Below, piece after piece: positions 35,504 through 44,052 of a stretch of DNA of 64,000 nucleotides. The stretch is taken from assembly GCA_964393605.1 (NCBI GenBank), contig CAYMUL010000013.1, forward strand, positions 28,000 through 91,999. Direction: 5' to 3'. Under the pieces are notes generated by a model. The model worked only from the letters and a program-made list of their open reading frames with translations. It did no database searches and had not been told where the DNA came from. The position numbers and the translations under genes are program-made. This stretch comes from CAYMUL01 sp964393605 (GTDB taxonomy: Bacteria; Bacteroidota; Ignavibacteria; Ignavibacteriales; Ignavibacteriaceae). Position 1 is the stretch's first letter, and every line of letters begins with the position of its first letter.

Positions 35504-36628
35504 ATGCTAATGATTCAACTTCAAATTATTTATACACAAATTGATCGCGATGAAAATAATGTTCCTACTTTCACGCGGCATCGTTTCAATGTTGAGGGGA
35601 AGAAATATTTTTATCCCGCAAGCACAGTCAAATTTCCGGCGGCCATTCTTTCGTTGGAGAAAATAAACGAATTGAAAATTCCTCACTTGAACAAATATAC
35701 TTCATTAAAGATAGATAGTGTTTATGCGGGGCAAACGAGGGTCGGGTTTGATTCTTCTTCCGAAAATTATCTCCCCTCCATCGCTCATTACATCAAAAAA
35801 ATATTTTTAGTCAGCGATAACGATGCATATAATCGCTTGTATGAATTTCTCGGCAAAAAGTATTTGAACGAGAAACTCTGGTCAAAAAGATATTCGGGAG
35901 TTTTGCACAATCACAGACTATCAGCATTTCTTTCCTCCGAACAAAATAAGAGAACAAACCCATTTACGTTTTTTGAGAATGATAAAATTATTTATCAACA
36001 AGAAATGCAATACGATGAGAGGGATTACAAAAACGAAATGGAAAACTTACGGCAGGGAGTCGGATATTATTCAAATGGAAGTTTGATTAACGAGCCAAAA
36101 GATTTTTCTGCATCAAATTATTTTGCGTTGGAAGATCAGCAAGAAATTTTACGTTCAATATTTTACAGCGAGCATGTAAGTCCCGAAAAAAAATTTCTTC
36201 TTACGGAAGAGGATTATCATTTTCTCCACAAATATATGTCGATGCTTCCGCGCGAAAGTAATTTTCCGGCTTACTCTGACTACTCGCACTACTGGGATTC
36301 TTACGTAAAGTTTTTGATGTTCGGTGATTCGAAAGATACTATTCCTACGAACATCAGAGTCTTCAATAAAGTTGGGCTTGCTTACGGATTTGTAACGGAC
36401 AACGCATACATCGTAGATTTTAAAAACGGCGTAGAATTTTTTCTCGCCGCAACGATTTATGTGAATGAAGATGGAATTTTCAACGACGACAAATATGAGT
36501 ATGATGAAATTGCATTTCCCTTTTTGGCGAAACTCGGCAGAGCAGTTTATAATTATGAATTGAAGCGCACAAAAAAAATCAAACCGGATTTATCGAAGTA
36601 TAACGTTCACGATTACCCAAAGAAATAA
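35504..36628 (+). CDS. Beta-lactamase-like serine hydrolase, apparently lacking its signal peptide
   Basis: This 374-aa protein has penicillin-binding/class A-like motifs: SxxK at Ser40-Lys43 (PASTVKFPAA), SDN at ~104-106 (FLVSDNDAYN) and a KVG triad in place of KTG (FNKVGLAYGFV). Such proteins are normally exported, yet the sequence starts at QLQIIYTQIDRDENN, a segment that in relatives I know lies well inside the chain after a signal peptide. A stop (TAA) lies 1 nt before the ATG-bearing codons, and the 168-bp element ends 36 bp upstream. The N-terminus was probably lost; the remainder is intact. Confidence 0.8.
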   Translation: MLMIQLQIIYTQIDRDENNVPTFTRHRFNVEGKKYFYPASTVKFPAAILSLEKINELKIPHLNKYTSLKIDSVYAGQTRVGFDSSSENYLPSIAHYIKKIFLVSDNDAYNRLYEFLGKKYLNEKLWSKRYSGVLHNHRLSAFLSSEQNKRTNPFTFFENDKIIYQQEMQYDERDYKNEMENLRQGVGYYSNGSLINEPKDFSASNYFALEDQQEILRSIFYSEHVSPEKKFLLTEEDYHFLHKYMSMLPRESNFPAYSDYSHYWDSYVKFLMFGDSKDTIPTNIRVFNKVGLAYGFVTDNAYIVDFKNGVEFFLAATIYVNEDGIFNDDKYEYDEIAFPFLAKLGRAVYNYELKRTKKIKPDLSKYNVHDYPKK

Positions 36629-36705
36629 AGCGCAAAGCGAACATAGTTCTCGTTCCTCAGAAACACTTTTGTATATTTGCCCACAAAAAAATCAAAAAAT
36701 ATTGC

Positions 36706-37638
36706 ATGATTAAAACAGAAAAATTTCAATCGAAAATAGTTGATATAATCGGCTTCCCGATGGATTTGGGTGCCGGTCGGCGCGGCGTAGATATGGGTCC
36801 TTCCGCACTTCGCATAGCGCATCTCGCCGAAAAGTTGGAACAGCTCGGATACAAGGTCAATGATCTTGGCGACATTAATATTCAAATTATGGAACGACAA
36901 AAAATCAACAATCCGAAACTTCGTTACATAAAAGAGATTGAAAAAACTTCAAAGATACTCGCGAACAGAGTTGAAAAAACTTTGGAGAGCAAACACTTTC
37001 CACTTGTCATCGGCGGCGATCATTCAATGGCTATCGGAACAATTGCGGGCATCTCTTCTTATTGTAAAAAAAATGATTTAACACTCGGAGTAATTTGGAT
37101 TGATGCTCATGCCGATATGAACACAGATGAAACATCGCCTTCGGGAAATATCCATGGAATGCCTCTTGCCGCGGCTGTTGGTCTCGGCAATGAATCGCTT
37201 ACATGGTTGAAAGGCTTCTCGCCGAAAGTTCTTCCCGAAAATTGTGTCGTCATCGGCGCGCGAAGTATCGACGAACTTGAGCGTGTGAATATTAAAAAAT
37301 TAAACGTGCCGGTTTATACAATGTCGGATGTTGATAAATTAGGAGTACATCGAATAATCAGTCGCGTGTTAAAAGATTTTAAGGAGAGGATCGATCACAT
37401 ACACGTAAGTTTTGATGTTGATAGCGTTGATCCGAATGTGGCTCCGGGCGTTGGCACTCCCGTTCCCGGCGGATTGAGTTACCGCGAAACTCATCTCGTT
37501 ATGGAAGCGATTGCCGAATGCGGTTGCATGTCTTCGTTGGAGATTACGGAAGTCAACCCGATACTTGATAGCAGAAATCAGACTGCGGAATTTGTAACGG
37601 GGGTTGTTGCTTCGAGCATGGGGCAAAGAATTCTTTAA
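36706..37638 (+). CDS. rocF: Arginase
   Basis: This 310-aa manganese hydrolase converts arginine to ornithine and urea. The metal-binding motifs are GGDHSMAIGTIAG, WIDAHADMNTDE with SGNIHGMP, and SFDVDSVDP. GVGTPVPGGLSYRE and EITEVNPILD complete the ureohydrolase signature. GRRGVDMGPSALR at the N-terminus is typical of arginase rather than agmatinase. It is followed after 3 nt by a small membrane protein. Confidence 0.95.
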   Translation: MIKTEKFQSKIVDIIGFPMDLGAGRRGVDMGPSALRIAHLAEKLEQLGYKVNDLGDINIQIMERQKINNPKLRYIKEIEKTSKILANRVEKTLESKHFPLVIGGDHSMAIGTIAGISSYCKKNDLTLGVIWIDAHADMNTDETSPSGNIHGMPLAAAVGLGNESLTWLKGFSPKVLPENCVVIGARSIDELERVNIKKLNVPVYTMSDVDKLGVHRIISRVLKDFKERIDHIHVSFDVDSVDPNVAPGVGTPVPGGLSYRETHLVMEAIAECGCMSSLEITEVNPILDSRNQTAEFVTGVVASSMGQRIL

Positions 37639-37641
37639 CCG

Positions 37642-38142
37642 ATGTTGCGCTCAAGTAGATTCATTGAATTAATAGTTGGCGCAATCGTTGTATTGACCGC
37701 ACTGAAAATCTTCAACATCGTTTCCATCGAGGGCGGTGATGTGCTGGTAGCGTTGTTAATACTTGTGGGAATATTAATTGTACAATATTATTTTGGCGAG
37801 GGAATAGCAGCACCAATTTTTTTCGGCAGTGTAATATTTTTTATTGGCGTTCTGCTTTTTCTAATCCAAAACTTTTTGTTTGATAACGACTCAACTTTAT
37901 TATGGAGGTCGATTCCGTTTATACTCGGATTCAGTTTTTTAATCGTGTTCATAGACCAGAGGCATAAAAAGAATTATCTATTTGTAGCTCTTCCCCTTAT
38001 TATATGCGGGTTCTTGGTTCTACTCTATTTCGGAACACTTAACGCCACAACAATATTTTCGTCATTTGTTTTTATTGTAAAAGATTATTACATCTTACTT
38101 ATTGTGGGAGTAGCTATTCTACTTCTCATTTCAAAAAGATAA
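37642..38142 (+). CDS. Small multi-pass membrane protein
   Basis: This 166-aa protein has five or six hydrophobic helices (RFIELIVGAIVVLTALKIF, LVALLILVGILIVQYYFG, IFFGSVIFFIGVLLFLIQN, FILGFSFLIVFIDQR, ILLIVGVAILLLISK). A charged HKKN loop separates the halves. The family is not recognised; it resembles DUF5668-type cell-envelope proteins only in topology. The gene starts 3 nt after arginase, so it shares a transcript. Its stop codon overlaps a 22-bp repeat. Confidence 0.7.
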   Translation: MLRSSRFIELIVGAIVVLTALKIFNIVSIEGGDVLVALLILVGILIVQYYFGEGIAAPIFFGSVIFFIGVLLFLIQNFLFDNDSTLLWRSIPFILGFSFLIVFIDQRHKKNYLFVALPLIICGFLVLLYFGTLNATTIFSSFVFIVKDYYILLIVGVAILLLISKR

Positions 38143-38162
38143 TTCCATCACATAAAATTTAT
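38141..38162. repeat. 22-bp direct repeat, left copy
   Basis: AATTCCATCACATAAAATTT followed by AT is repeated exactly at 39272-39293. It begins in the stop codon of the membrane-protein gene, and the two copies bracket a 1.1-kb noncoding block. Confidence 0.85.
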
Positions 38163-38380
38163 AGACGCAAGTCTTGAAATGATTTTCTTGCTTATATTTT
38201 TTCCTTTCGCTGGATACCCTTGTCAGATAAGGTTAAAACAGCAATTTCAAAAAGTACAATATTTAAAATCGCGTAGCACTTGGTAGATGATGATTTGAAC
38301 AGTAAAAAGTATGACATATCATCCCGCGGGATTTTTTTAATACTACGCGGTATTTTGTTGCCAACATATTTTCACTAACC

Positions 38381-38928
38381 TGGACAAGCAAGAACCAAAG
38401 TTAAATGTTCAACAATTTGTTGTTTCTACTTTGGTGATGAGAGCATTCCAGCGAAGAAAAAAAATTCATCCCCAAAGGGATTTGAATTTGATTGCGTCAT
38501 TGCTTTTTACCAATATCTCATCCATACGGGATTTTTATATTTTTCAATCACTTTTCCCGTTAGGGAAAATATGTTGGTAATTAAAATCACGAACGTAATA
38601 CTTAATCCCGTAGGGATGACATAATTAACAGTTCTTATCTTCCTTAATTTCTTGCGCCAAAACCATCGGAACGATTCTGCAAAAAAGTTGAGCATTTTAC
38701 AATTAACTGTTTTAGTCAAAATTGACAAGGGTAGCAGATACATAAAAAAATATTTTACCAGAATTGATCATAATTATAATTGAAAAGTACTTACGGGAAA
38801 ATATTTTTATTATTTACATCCCGAAAGCTTTCGGGATGAAATATTTTTTTACCGTTAGAATTCTCTCATCACCAAAGTAATTGAAACAACTTGATGAACG
38901 TTTAACATCAGCCCTGACTTGTCCATGC
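38381..38928. mobile_element. Noncoding element with ~70-bp imperfect terminal inverted repeats
   Basis: The left arm (38381-38449) starts TGGACAAGCAAGAAC and includes TACTTTGGTGATGAGAG. The right arm (38859-38928) holds the reverse complement, CTCTCATCACCAAAGTA, and ends in GACTTGTCCA. Inside are several short hairpins: ATCCC-CAAA-GGGAT (38468), TTTTCCC-GTTA-GGGAAAA (38552), ATCCC-GTA-GGGAT (38605) and the perfect palindrome ATCCCGAAAG-CTTTCGGGAT near 38817. No convincing coding frame fills it. A third arm begins at 63909 at the window edge. Confidence 0.7.
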
Positions 38929-39010
38929 TTGAGTTAAGTCAAAGCAAAATTGTTTTTCATTGCCTGATTGTAAAATTAAGAGGGCAAAATTTCTTTCTTA
39001 AAAGAATGGA

Positions 39011-39155
39011 AACCTCGTAGAGGTTTAAATATTGTAACATTAAAACTAACCAATAAAATCAATCCTCGTAGAGGATTCATAAAATTATTCGCATTTGCTA
39101 AATATTAAATTGAAGAGTAAATGAATCAAATGGTAATTAATCCGCTTCGAGGATT
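39011..39155. repeat. Array of C-GTA-G hairpins
   Basis: AAACCTC-GTA-GAGGTTT (39011-39027), AATCCTC-GTA-GAGGATT (39061-39077) and a diverged AATCC...GGATT (39139-39155). The remainder of the gap 38143-39373 holds the inverted-repeat element and the two 22-bp direct repeats but no gene. Confidence 0.8.
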
Positions 39156-39271
39156 ATTCTACAAAATAGCTCAAAATGAATTTTTCTCTTCATCAAACAA
39201 AAAAGTTGTTGAATTGAAATTCATTTCTTAAAATATTTGAGAATGACATCCCGGTAAAGTTGGAGTTCTTG

Positions 39272-39293
39272 AATTCCATCACATAAAATTTAT
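39272..39293. repeat. 22-bp direct repeat, right copy
   Basis: Identical to 38141-38162. It lies 80 bp before the start of the transglutaminase-like gene. Confidence 0.85.
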
Positions 39294-39373
39294 TTAACGA
39301 AAATTTTGTTTCGATAGTATAGACTTCAATTGTTTCATGCATTATCTTAAAACAAAAAATAATTTTTTTAAGA

Positions 39374-40192
39374 ATGATCACAAAAACACAATTGCCGTTT
39401 TTAATTAATTTGCTTGACGATGACGACCCCGAGATTCGTTCTGCGGTATTGCGCGACTTATCCGGTTTCGGGCTTTCTCTCGAAACAGAAATATTGAAAA
39501 TGGAAATTCCGATTGACGATAAGCGGATGGCGGTGCTTTCTTCTTTACTTAAAAAATTATATAGAGAAAAAATTGAAGCGGAATGGAAAAATATTTTTGA
39601 ACTCAATAGTGATTATTTGCGTATCGAAAAAGCGATGGAGTTGATTACACAGTTTCAATCTCATTCTTTTTATAAAAATATGTTGAGCGAAAAATTGGAT
39701 TCACTCGCGAACGAGTTTAAAGAAAAATATCCGTTCGGAGATGCGTTCGATCTTTCTACATTTTTGTTCAGATATAAACGTCTTCGCGGTGCTTCATCCG
39801 ATTATTACAACCCAAACAATATAAATCTACTTTTTGTTATCGAGGAGAAACAAGGAATTCCGCTAAGTCTGGCACTCGTTTATATGCTTGTCGGTTTTCG
39901 TGTGGGAATGAATATTGATGGATGTAATATGCCCGGGCATTTTCTCGCGCGCTTCTCTAATCACGGCGATTTGATATTTGTAGATTGCTTCAACGGCGGA
40001 AAGTTTTTTCATGAAGAAGATTTTTATTTGATGAAAGAAGATTTGCACGAATCACTCGAAAAAATCTTGAACGAACGCGCCGACGCATCTACAATTATCA
40101 CGCGGGTGTTAAGTAATTTAGTTCTTGCTTACGAAAAAAAGGGGGATGAAGAAAATTCGAAATTCTTTGAAGAGCTTCAAAACTTTATTTGA
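39374..40192 (+). CDS. SirB1-type transglutaminase-like protein
   Basis: This 272-aa protein has an N-terminal helical repeat part (residues ~1-80, LPFLINLLDDDDPEIRSAVLRDL). The SirB1/Transglut_core2 domain follows: NNINLLFVIEEKQGIPLSLALVYMLV, NIDGCNMPGHFLARF and IFVDCFNGGKFF. The Cys/His pair in GCNMPGHF is kept. The family function is not established. The last 8 nt overlap the convergent lipoprotein gene. Confidence 0.85.
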   Translation: MITKTQLPFLINLLDDDDPEIRSAVLRDLSGFGLSLETEILKMEIPIDDKRMAVLSSLLKKLYREKIEAEWKNIFELNSDYLRIEKAMELITQFQSHSFYKNMLSEKLDSLANEFKEKYPFGDAFDLSTFLFRYKRLRGASSDYYNPNNINLLFVIEEKQGIPLSLALVYMLVGFRVGMNIDGCNMPGHFLARFSNHGDLIFVDCFNGGKFFHEEDFYLMKEDLHESLEKILNERADASTIITRVLSNLVLAYEKKGDEENSKFFEELQNFI

Positions 40193-40589
40193 TTGCAAAA
40201 GTATTGCTGAAGGTAAATTGCGCGGCATTCTCCGCATTGGAAATTTTTACAGAATAATGAACCGATTTTAAAATATCCGGTGCAATTGTCCACAACAGCA
40301 AACCATTGTTCGGAATAGACGCGGCAAGCGTTCCTCTCATTTCTGTCTTCCTGAATAATTCAATATTAATTTTAGTTATCCCGCCGGTAGAAGTCCATCG
40401 AATCGAATTCTCAGTTCCCGGTTTCCAAACTTCGCCGAGAGAAGGAGCGATTATCACAATATGTCCCGAAGTTGTTTTTGCACTGCCGGAAATATTTCCG
40501 CCGGTAATAATATCGGAGTCTTCTCTACAACCGCAAACGAACGAAAGAAGTAGTAGTGTTAAAACAATATTTGAATATTTCTTTTTCAT
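40185..40589 (-). CDS. Small lipoprotein with Kre9/Ig-like domain
   Basis: The ATG at 40589 gives a lipoprotein signal (MKKKYSNIVLTLLLLSFVCGC). About 134 aa. The mature part has PSLGEVWKPGTENSIRWTS and ITKINIELFRK, the Ser-Thr-rich (Kre9/KNH-like) beta-sandwich also seen in the T9SS protein at 49482 (GGENWAINSNKNITWST). It probably sits on the cell surface or inner face of the outer membrane; the ligand is unknown. It lies 45 nt downstream of the LD-carboxypeptidase gene. Confidence 0.78.
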   Translation of the reverse strand: MKKKYSNIVLTLLLLSFVCGCREDSDIITGGNISGSAKTTSGHIVIIAPSLGEVWKPGTENSIRWTSTGGITKINIELFRKTEMRGTLAASIPNNGLLLWTIAPDILKSVHYSVKISNAENAAQFTFSNTFAIK

Positions 40590-40634
40590 TCCGAACTCTT
40601 TGCAAAAATACAAATTGTTTCGAATGAATTCATC

Positions 40635-41681
40635 TCAAATTACAGGTGGTTCTAATAATTTGAAAGTTTGATTATCAACATCAAGCGCGGCGTTACAACC
40701 GAAGGGAATCGTGAATTTATTTACGACATGACCGAATGACATTCCATATATTACAGGAATACCGAGATTATAAAGTCGATCGATTAAAACTTCCGATAAA
40801 GAAAAAGAAGAACTTGTTCCACCGGAATCTTCTTTGGCTTCGCAGCGCGTAAATATTCCCAACATTACTGCGGAAGCATTTCCAAATTTTCCTGCTTGAA
40901 TCATTTGCGTCAACATTCGATCTACTCGATACGGTTCTTCTCTTATCTCTTCCAAAAAAATTATCGAGTCTTTTGTATCAACGTCATACTTAGTTCCTAC
41001 CATTGATGCAACAATGGATAAATTTCCTCCGACTAATTTGCCGGAAGCCTTGCCCGAGCGAATTGTATAAATATTTTGTTCCCCTTTTTCTTTCTCCGGT
41101 TCTGCGTTATAAAAATTATAACTCGTTTCGGGATTCATAACCGTTGCAAAAAAATTTTGAACGGAGAATTCGTTGAAGGTCGAAGTTCCGACGGGACCGT
41201 GAAAACAAATTAGTCCCGTTTGTGAAAAAATTCCGTAAAGTAGAGATGTTACATCGCTATAACCGATTATAACTTTAGGATTATTTTTTATTGTTTGATA
41301 ATCGAGTAAGTGCAACAATCTTGCGCAACCATAACCGCCGCGCGCACAAAATATTCCGTGAATATTTTTATCTGCGAACATTGTGTTCACGTCTTCCGCC
41401 CTTTGTTTATCGCTACCGGCAAGGTATCCGCTTCTTTGTAAAAGATTTTTTCCTATCACGACTTTAAAGCCGAGCGATTCAAGATTCTTAATTGCATCTT
41501 CAACTTCTTCTTCAGATAAAAATCCGGCTGGAGCTATTAATCCAATTGTATCTCCTTTTTTCAATCTGTTCGGCTTTATTTTTTCAATCGCGGAAGTAGA
41601 AAAAATTTTTCCGAATGTAGGTTTTATGATTGATGCCGCAGAAGCAACGCCGATTGTTTTAAGAAAATTTTTTCTTTTCAT
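40635..41681 (-). CDS. LD-carboxypeptidase (peptidase family S66)
   Basis: This 348-aa protein's likely nucleophile is Ser142 in IIGYSDVTSLLYG; the Glu region is FLEEIREEPYRVDRMLTQM and the His is in GMSFGHV. FCARGGYGCARLL is a family hallmark. S66 enzymes cut the meso-diaminopimelate-D-Ala bond of murein tetrapeptides. The N-terminus (MKRKNFLKTIGVASAASI) looks like a twin-arginine-type signal with Lys-Arg in place of Arg-Arg. It overlaps lysA by 4 nt, and both act on diaminopimelate. Confidence 0.9.
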   Translation of the reverse strand: MKRKNFLKTIGVASAASIIKPTFGKIFSTSAIEKIKPNRLKKGDTIGLIAPAGFLSEEEVEDAIKNLESLGFKVVIGKNLLQRSGYLAGSDKQRAEDVNTMFADKNIHGIFCARGGYGCARLLHLLDYQTIKNNPKVIIGYSDVTSLLYGIFSQTGLICFHGPVGTSTFNEFSVQNFFATVMNPETSYNFYNAEPEKEKGEQNIYTIRSGKASGKLVGGNLSIVASMVGTKYDVDTKDSIIFLEEIREEPYRVDRMLTQMIQAGKFGNASAVMLGIFTRCEAKEDSGGTSSSFSLSEVLIDRLYNLGIPVIYGMSFGHVVNKFTIPFGCNAALDVDNQTFKLLEPPVI

Positions 41682-42949
41682 GATTTATCCATTAAGAATT
41701 GTTCATCGAAAAGAAGATGATCATAATTTTCGCGGGAACGGATGAGTTTATAATTATTTCCATCAACTAAAATTTCTGCCGCTCTTCTTCGCGAATTATA
41801 ATTTGAAGCCATCACCATTCCATAAGCGCCGGCGGACATTACGGCAATGAGATCGTTGCGATCACATTTTTGTATTATCCTTTGCTTCGCAATGAAATCT
41901 CCGCTCTCGCAAACGGGACCGACAATATCGGCTTCTATCATATCGGTGAAATCATTTTCAACTTTCTGTACATGATGATGCGCACCGTAAATACTCGGGC
42001 GAAGCAAATCATTCATAGCCGCATCAACGATAATGAAATTTTTATGATTATTCTTTTTTGTGAAAATAACGCGCGAAATTAACACGCCGCTGTTCGCGGT
42101 AAAAAATCTTCCCGGTTCAAAAAATATTTTACAATTCATCTTTTGAAAAACGGGAATCAATTTTTTTGCAAGTGTGTTGATATTAAAATTATATTCGCTG
42201 TTGTATTGAACGCCGAATCCGCCGCCGACATCGAAGTGATGTAAGTGCAATCCATAATCTTTTATTTGAAGAACCAATTTACTCATTTTTTCTACTGCTT
42301 CGACAAATGGAGCGTCGGTTGTAATTTGTGAACCGATGTGCATATCGATTCCCGTAAATTCAAGATTGGAAAATTTAGCGTGTTGTTTGTAAATCTCCAA
42401 TGCACGTGAAGTTTCGATTCCGAATTTATTTTCGGATAGCCCGGTTGAAATGTATGGATGAGTTTTTGGATCTACATCGGGATTAATGCGCAGTGCCACA
42501 CGTGCTTTTGTTTTATTGCGCGCGGCAATTTCGTTAATCAAAATTACCTCTTCTTCCGATTCGGCTTTGATCATCAAAACACTGTTCCGAATTCCGGCTT
42601 CAATTTCTCTTTCCGTTTTTCCAACTCCTGTAAGAATTAATTTATCGGGAGTTGCACCCGCTTTTAATGCGCGGATTAATTCTCCTTCGGAATTCACATC
42701 TACACCGCTACCGAGTTGAACGAATGTTTTTATTACCGATAAATTGAAATTTGATTTTGCCGCATAAAATATTTGGTGCGGAATTTCTTTAAATGCCGAA
42801 GTGAACTCGTTGTATTTATCCCGCATATAATTTTTGCTATAAACGTAAAGCGGTGTGCCGAATTGATTTGCTAATTCTGTTAAAGAAACTTCTTCGCAAA
42901 AAAGTTTATCGTTTTTGTACTTAAAGTAATTTGATGGAAATGTTTGCAT
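41678..42949 (-). CDS. lysA: Diaminopimelate decarboxylase
   Basis: This 423-aa PLP enzyme makes lysine from meso-diaminopimelate. The PLP Lys65 is in FYAAKSNFNLSVI. VNSEGELIRALKAG, GIDMHIGSQI and FDVGGGFGVQYN are fold III motifs, and GPVCESGDF carries the active-site Cys from the partner subunit. The C-terminal strand GAYGMVMASNYNSR is typical. The first gene of an operon with the LD-carboxypeptidase (4-nt overlap). Confidence 0.96.
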   Translation of the reverse strand: MQTFPSNYFKYKNDKLFCEEVSLTELANQFGTPLYVYSKNYMRDKYNEFTSAFKEIPHQIFYAAKSNFNLSVIKTFVQLGSGVDVNSEGELIRALKAGATPDKLILTGVGKTEREIEAGIRNSVLMIKAESEEEVILINEIAARNKTKARVALRINPDVDPKTHPYISTGLSENKFGIETSRALEIYKQHAKFSNLEFTGIDMHIGSQITTDAPFVEAVEKMSKLVLQIKDYGLHLHHFDVGGGFGVQYNSEYNFNINTLAKKLIPVFQKMNCKIFFEPGRFFTANSGVLISRVIFTKKNNHKNFIIVDAAMNDLLRPSIYGAHHHVQKVENDFTDMIEADIVGPVCESGDFIAKQRIIQKCDRNDLIAVMSAGAYGMVMASNYNSRRRAAEILVDGNNYKLIRSRENYDHLLFDEQFLMDKS

Positions 42950-43148
42950 CTACTCTTTGAAAATAAAATCTAAAATTATTCGTGCGCATGATATTAATTC
43001 GCAGGCAGTTCTCAAATCGGATTTTATTGTGCGATTCCAAATTCGAAAAAAGAAAATTCTAATGTCATCATTTTCTTTTTCACGAATAAAATTTAATTCT
43101 CTAATATTCGCATGAACTAATTTTTATCTTTAACTACAAGAGGACAAA

Positions 43149-43721
43149 ATGAACAAAAAAATATTTTCTTTCTTCATCGCAATTGCATTCTTTGCATTGA
43201 ATAATTTTTCATTTGCACAGGATGACATGATGAAAATCTGGATGGAGTACATGACTCCGGGAAAAATGCACGAGTTGATGGCGAGTCAAGTTGGTGAATG
43301 GAATTACGATGTAACAATGTGGATGGAGCCCGGCACCGAGCCGCAAAAGGCAAACGGCGTTGCAAAAATTTCCATGATACTCGGTGGTCGTTATCAAGAA
43401 ATGAAAACCTTCGGTAATATGATGGGAATGGATATGGAAGGAAGAAGCATCACCGCGTTTGATAACGGAAAAAAAGAATTTATCAGTACGTGGATTGATA
43501 ATTTCGGAACGGGAATGATGTTCACTACCGGCAAATATGACGAGGCAACAAAATCCGCTGAGATGAAAGGAACAATGTATGAGCCGATGAGCGGTATGGA
43601 TGTAAAAGTCAGAACTGTTACAAAATATGTTGAAGCGGATAAAACTATTTTCGAAATGTATATTTCGATGGGAGAACAGGAATTCAAATCGATGGAACTC
43701 GTCTACGTACGAAAGAAATAA
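43149..43721 (+). CDS. Exported DUF1579-family protein
   Basis: This 190-aa protein has a signal peptide (MNKKIFSFFIAIAFFALNNFSFA-Q) after an AGAGGA site. Residues ~45-190 form a DUF1579 lipocalin-like barrel (VGEWNYDVTMWMEPGTEP, GRYQEMKTFGNMMGM, YVEADKTIFEMY). Function unknown. It is followed by a terminator at 43841. Confidence 0.88.
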   Translation: MNKKIFSFFIAIAFFALNNFSFAQDDMMKIWMEYMTPGKMHELMASQVGEWNYDVTMWMEPGTEPQKANGVAKISMILGGRYQEMKTFGNMMGMDMEGRSITAFDNGKKEFISTWIDNFGTGMMFTTGKYDEATKSAEMKGTMYEPMSGMDVKVRTVTKYVEADKTIFEMYISMGEQEFKSMELVYVRKK

Positions 43722-43840
43722 TTTTCCTGAACATTAAAAATATTTGATCGAGAATCTCTGCAACTACAGAGTTGAGATAAAATTAAATCTTTACGAGCAA
43801 CAGAATCTTTGTTGCATAGAACCAATAGGTTTTAAAAATT

Positions 43841-43870
43841 AAGGGACGGAAAAAATCCGCCCCTTTTTTA
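43841..43870 (+). terminator. Rho-independent terminator after the DUF1579 gene
   Basis: Stem AAGGG.CGGA / TCCG.CCCTT with an A-rich loop and a following T-run. Confidence 0.85.
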
Positions 43871-43956
43871 TTTCTTGAAGATGAACAAAAGATTTTTTGT
43901 TGGTTGCTCTTGACATTGGCGGCGACTAATTTGTCTGGCGCTGCTTTTCAAAACAT

Positions 43957-43974
43957 AACAGACTAAAGTCTGTT
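43957..43974. repeat. Palindrome AACAGACTAAAGTCTGTT (copy 2)
   Basis: The same 18-bp palindrome occurs at 12851 and 49380, each time next to the GGTCGAGC hairpin. With the two terminators it fills the 331-bp gap 43722-44052; no gene is seen there. Confidence 0.8.
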
Positions 43975-43992
43975 CTACAGTTCTGTTCTACC

Positions 43993-44021
43993 AAAAAAAA
44001 AGGTCGAGCATTCGCCCGACC
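43993..44021 (-). terminator. Terminator of the 1122-aa T9SS gene
   Basis: Read on the minus strand, the stem GGTCGGGC-GAAT-GCTCGACC is followed by nine Ts, 32 nt after the gene's stop. Confidence 0.85.
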
Positions 44022-44052
44022 TAATTATTAATTATTAATTTTCAATTGTTAA

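Noticed and set aside
36613..36900. A 95-codon minus-strand frame
   Set aside because: Covers the intergenic gap and the start of arginase in antisense; no support.
38507..38743. A 78-codon minus-strand frame inside the inverted-repeat element
   Set aside because: It runs through short hairpins (ATCCC...GGGAT), has no family signature and no ribosome site; repeat-derived frames of this kind are common.
39011..39155. CRISPR array
   Set aside because: The repeats are palindromes of 17 bp with irregular spacing and no conserved spacers of constant length; no cas genes in the window.
39193..39606. A 137-codon minus-strand frame
   Set aside because: Overlaps the start of the transglutaminase-like gene and a repeat region; low-complexity serine/phenylalanine sequence typical of a shadow.
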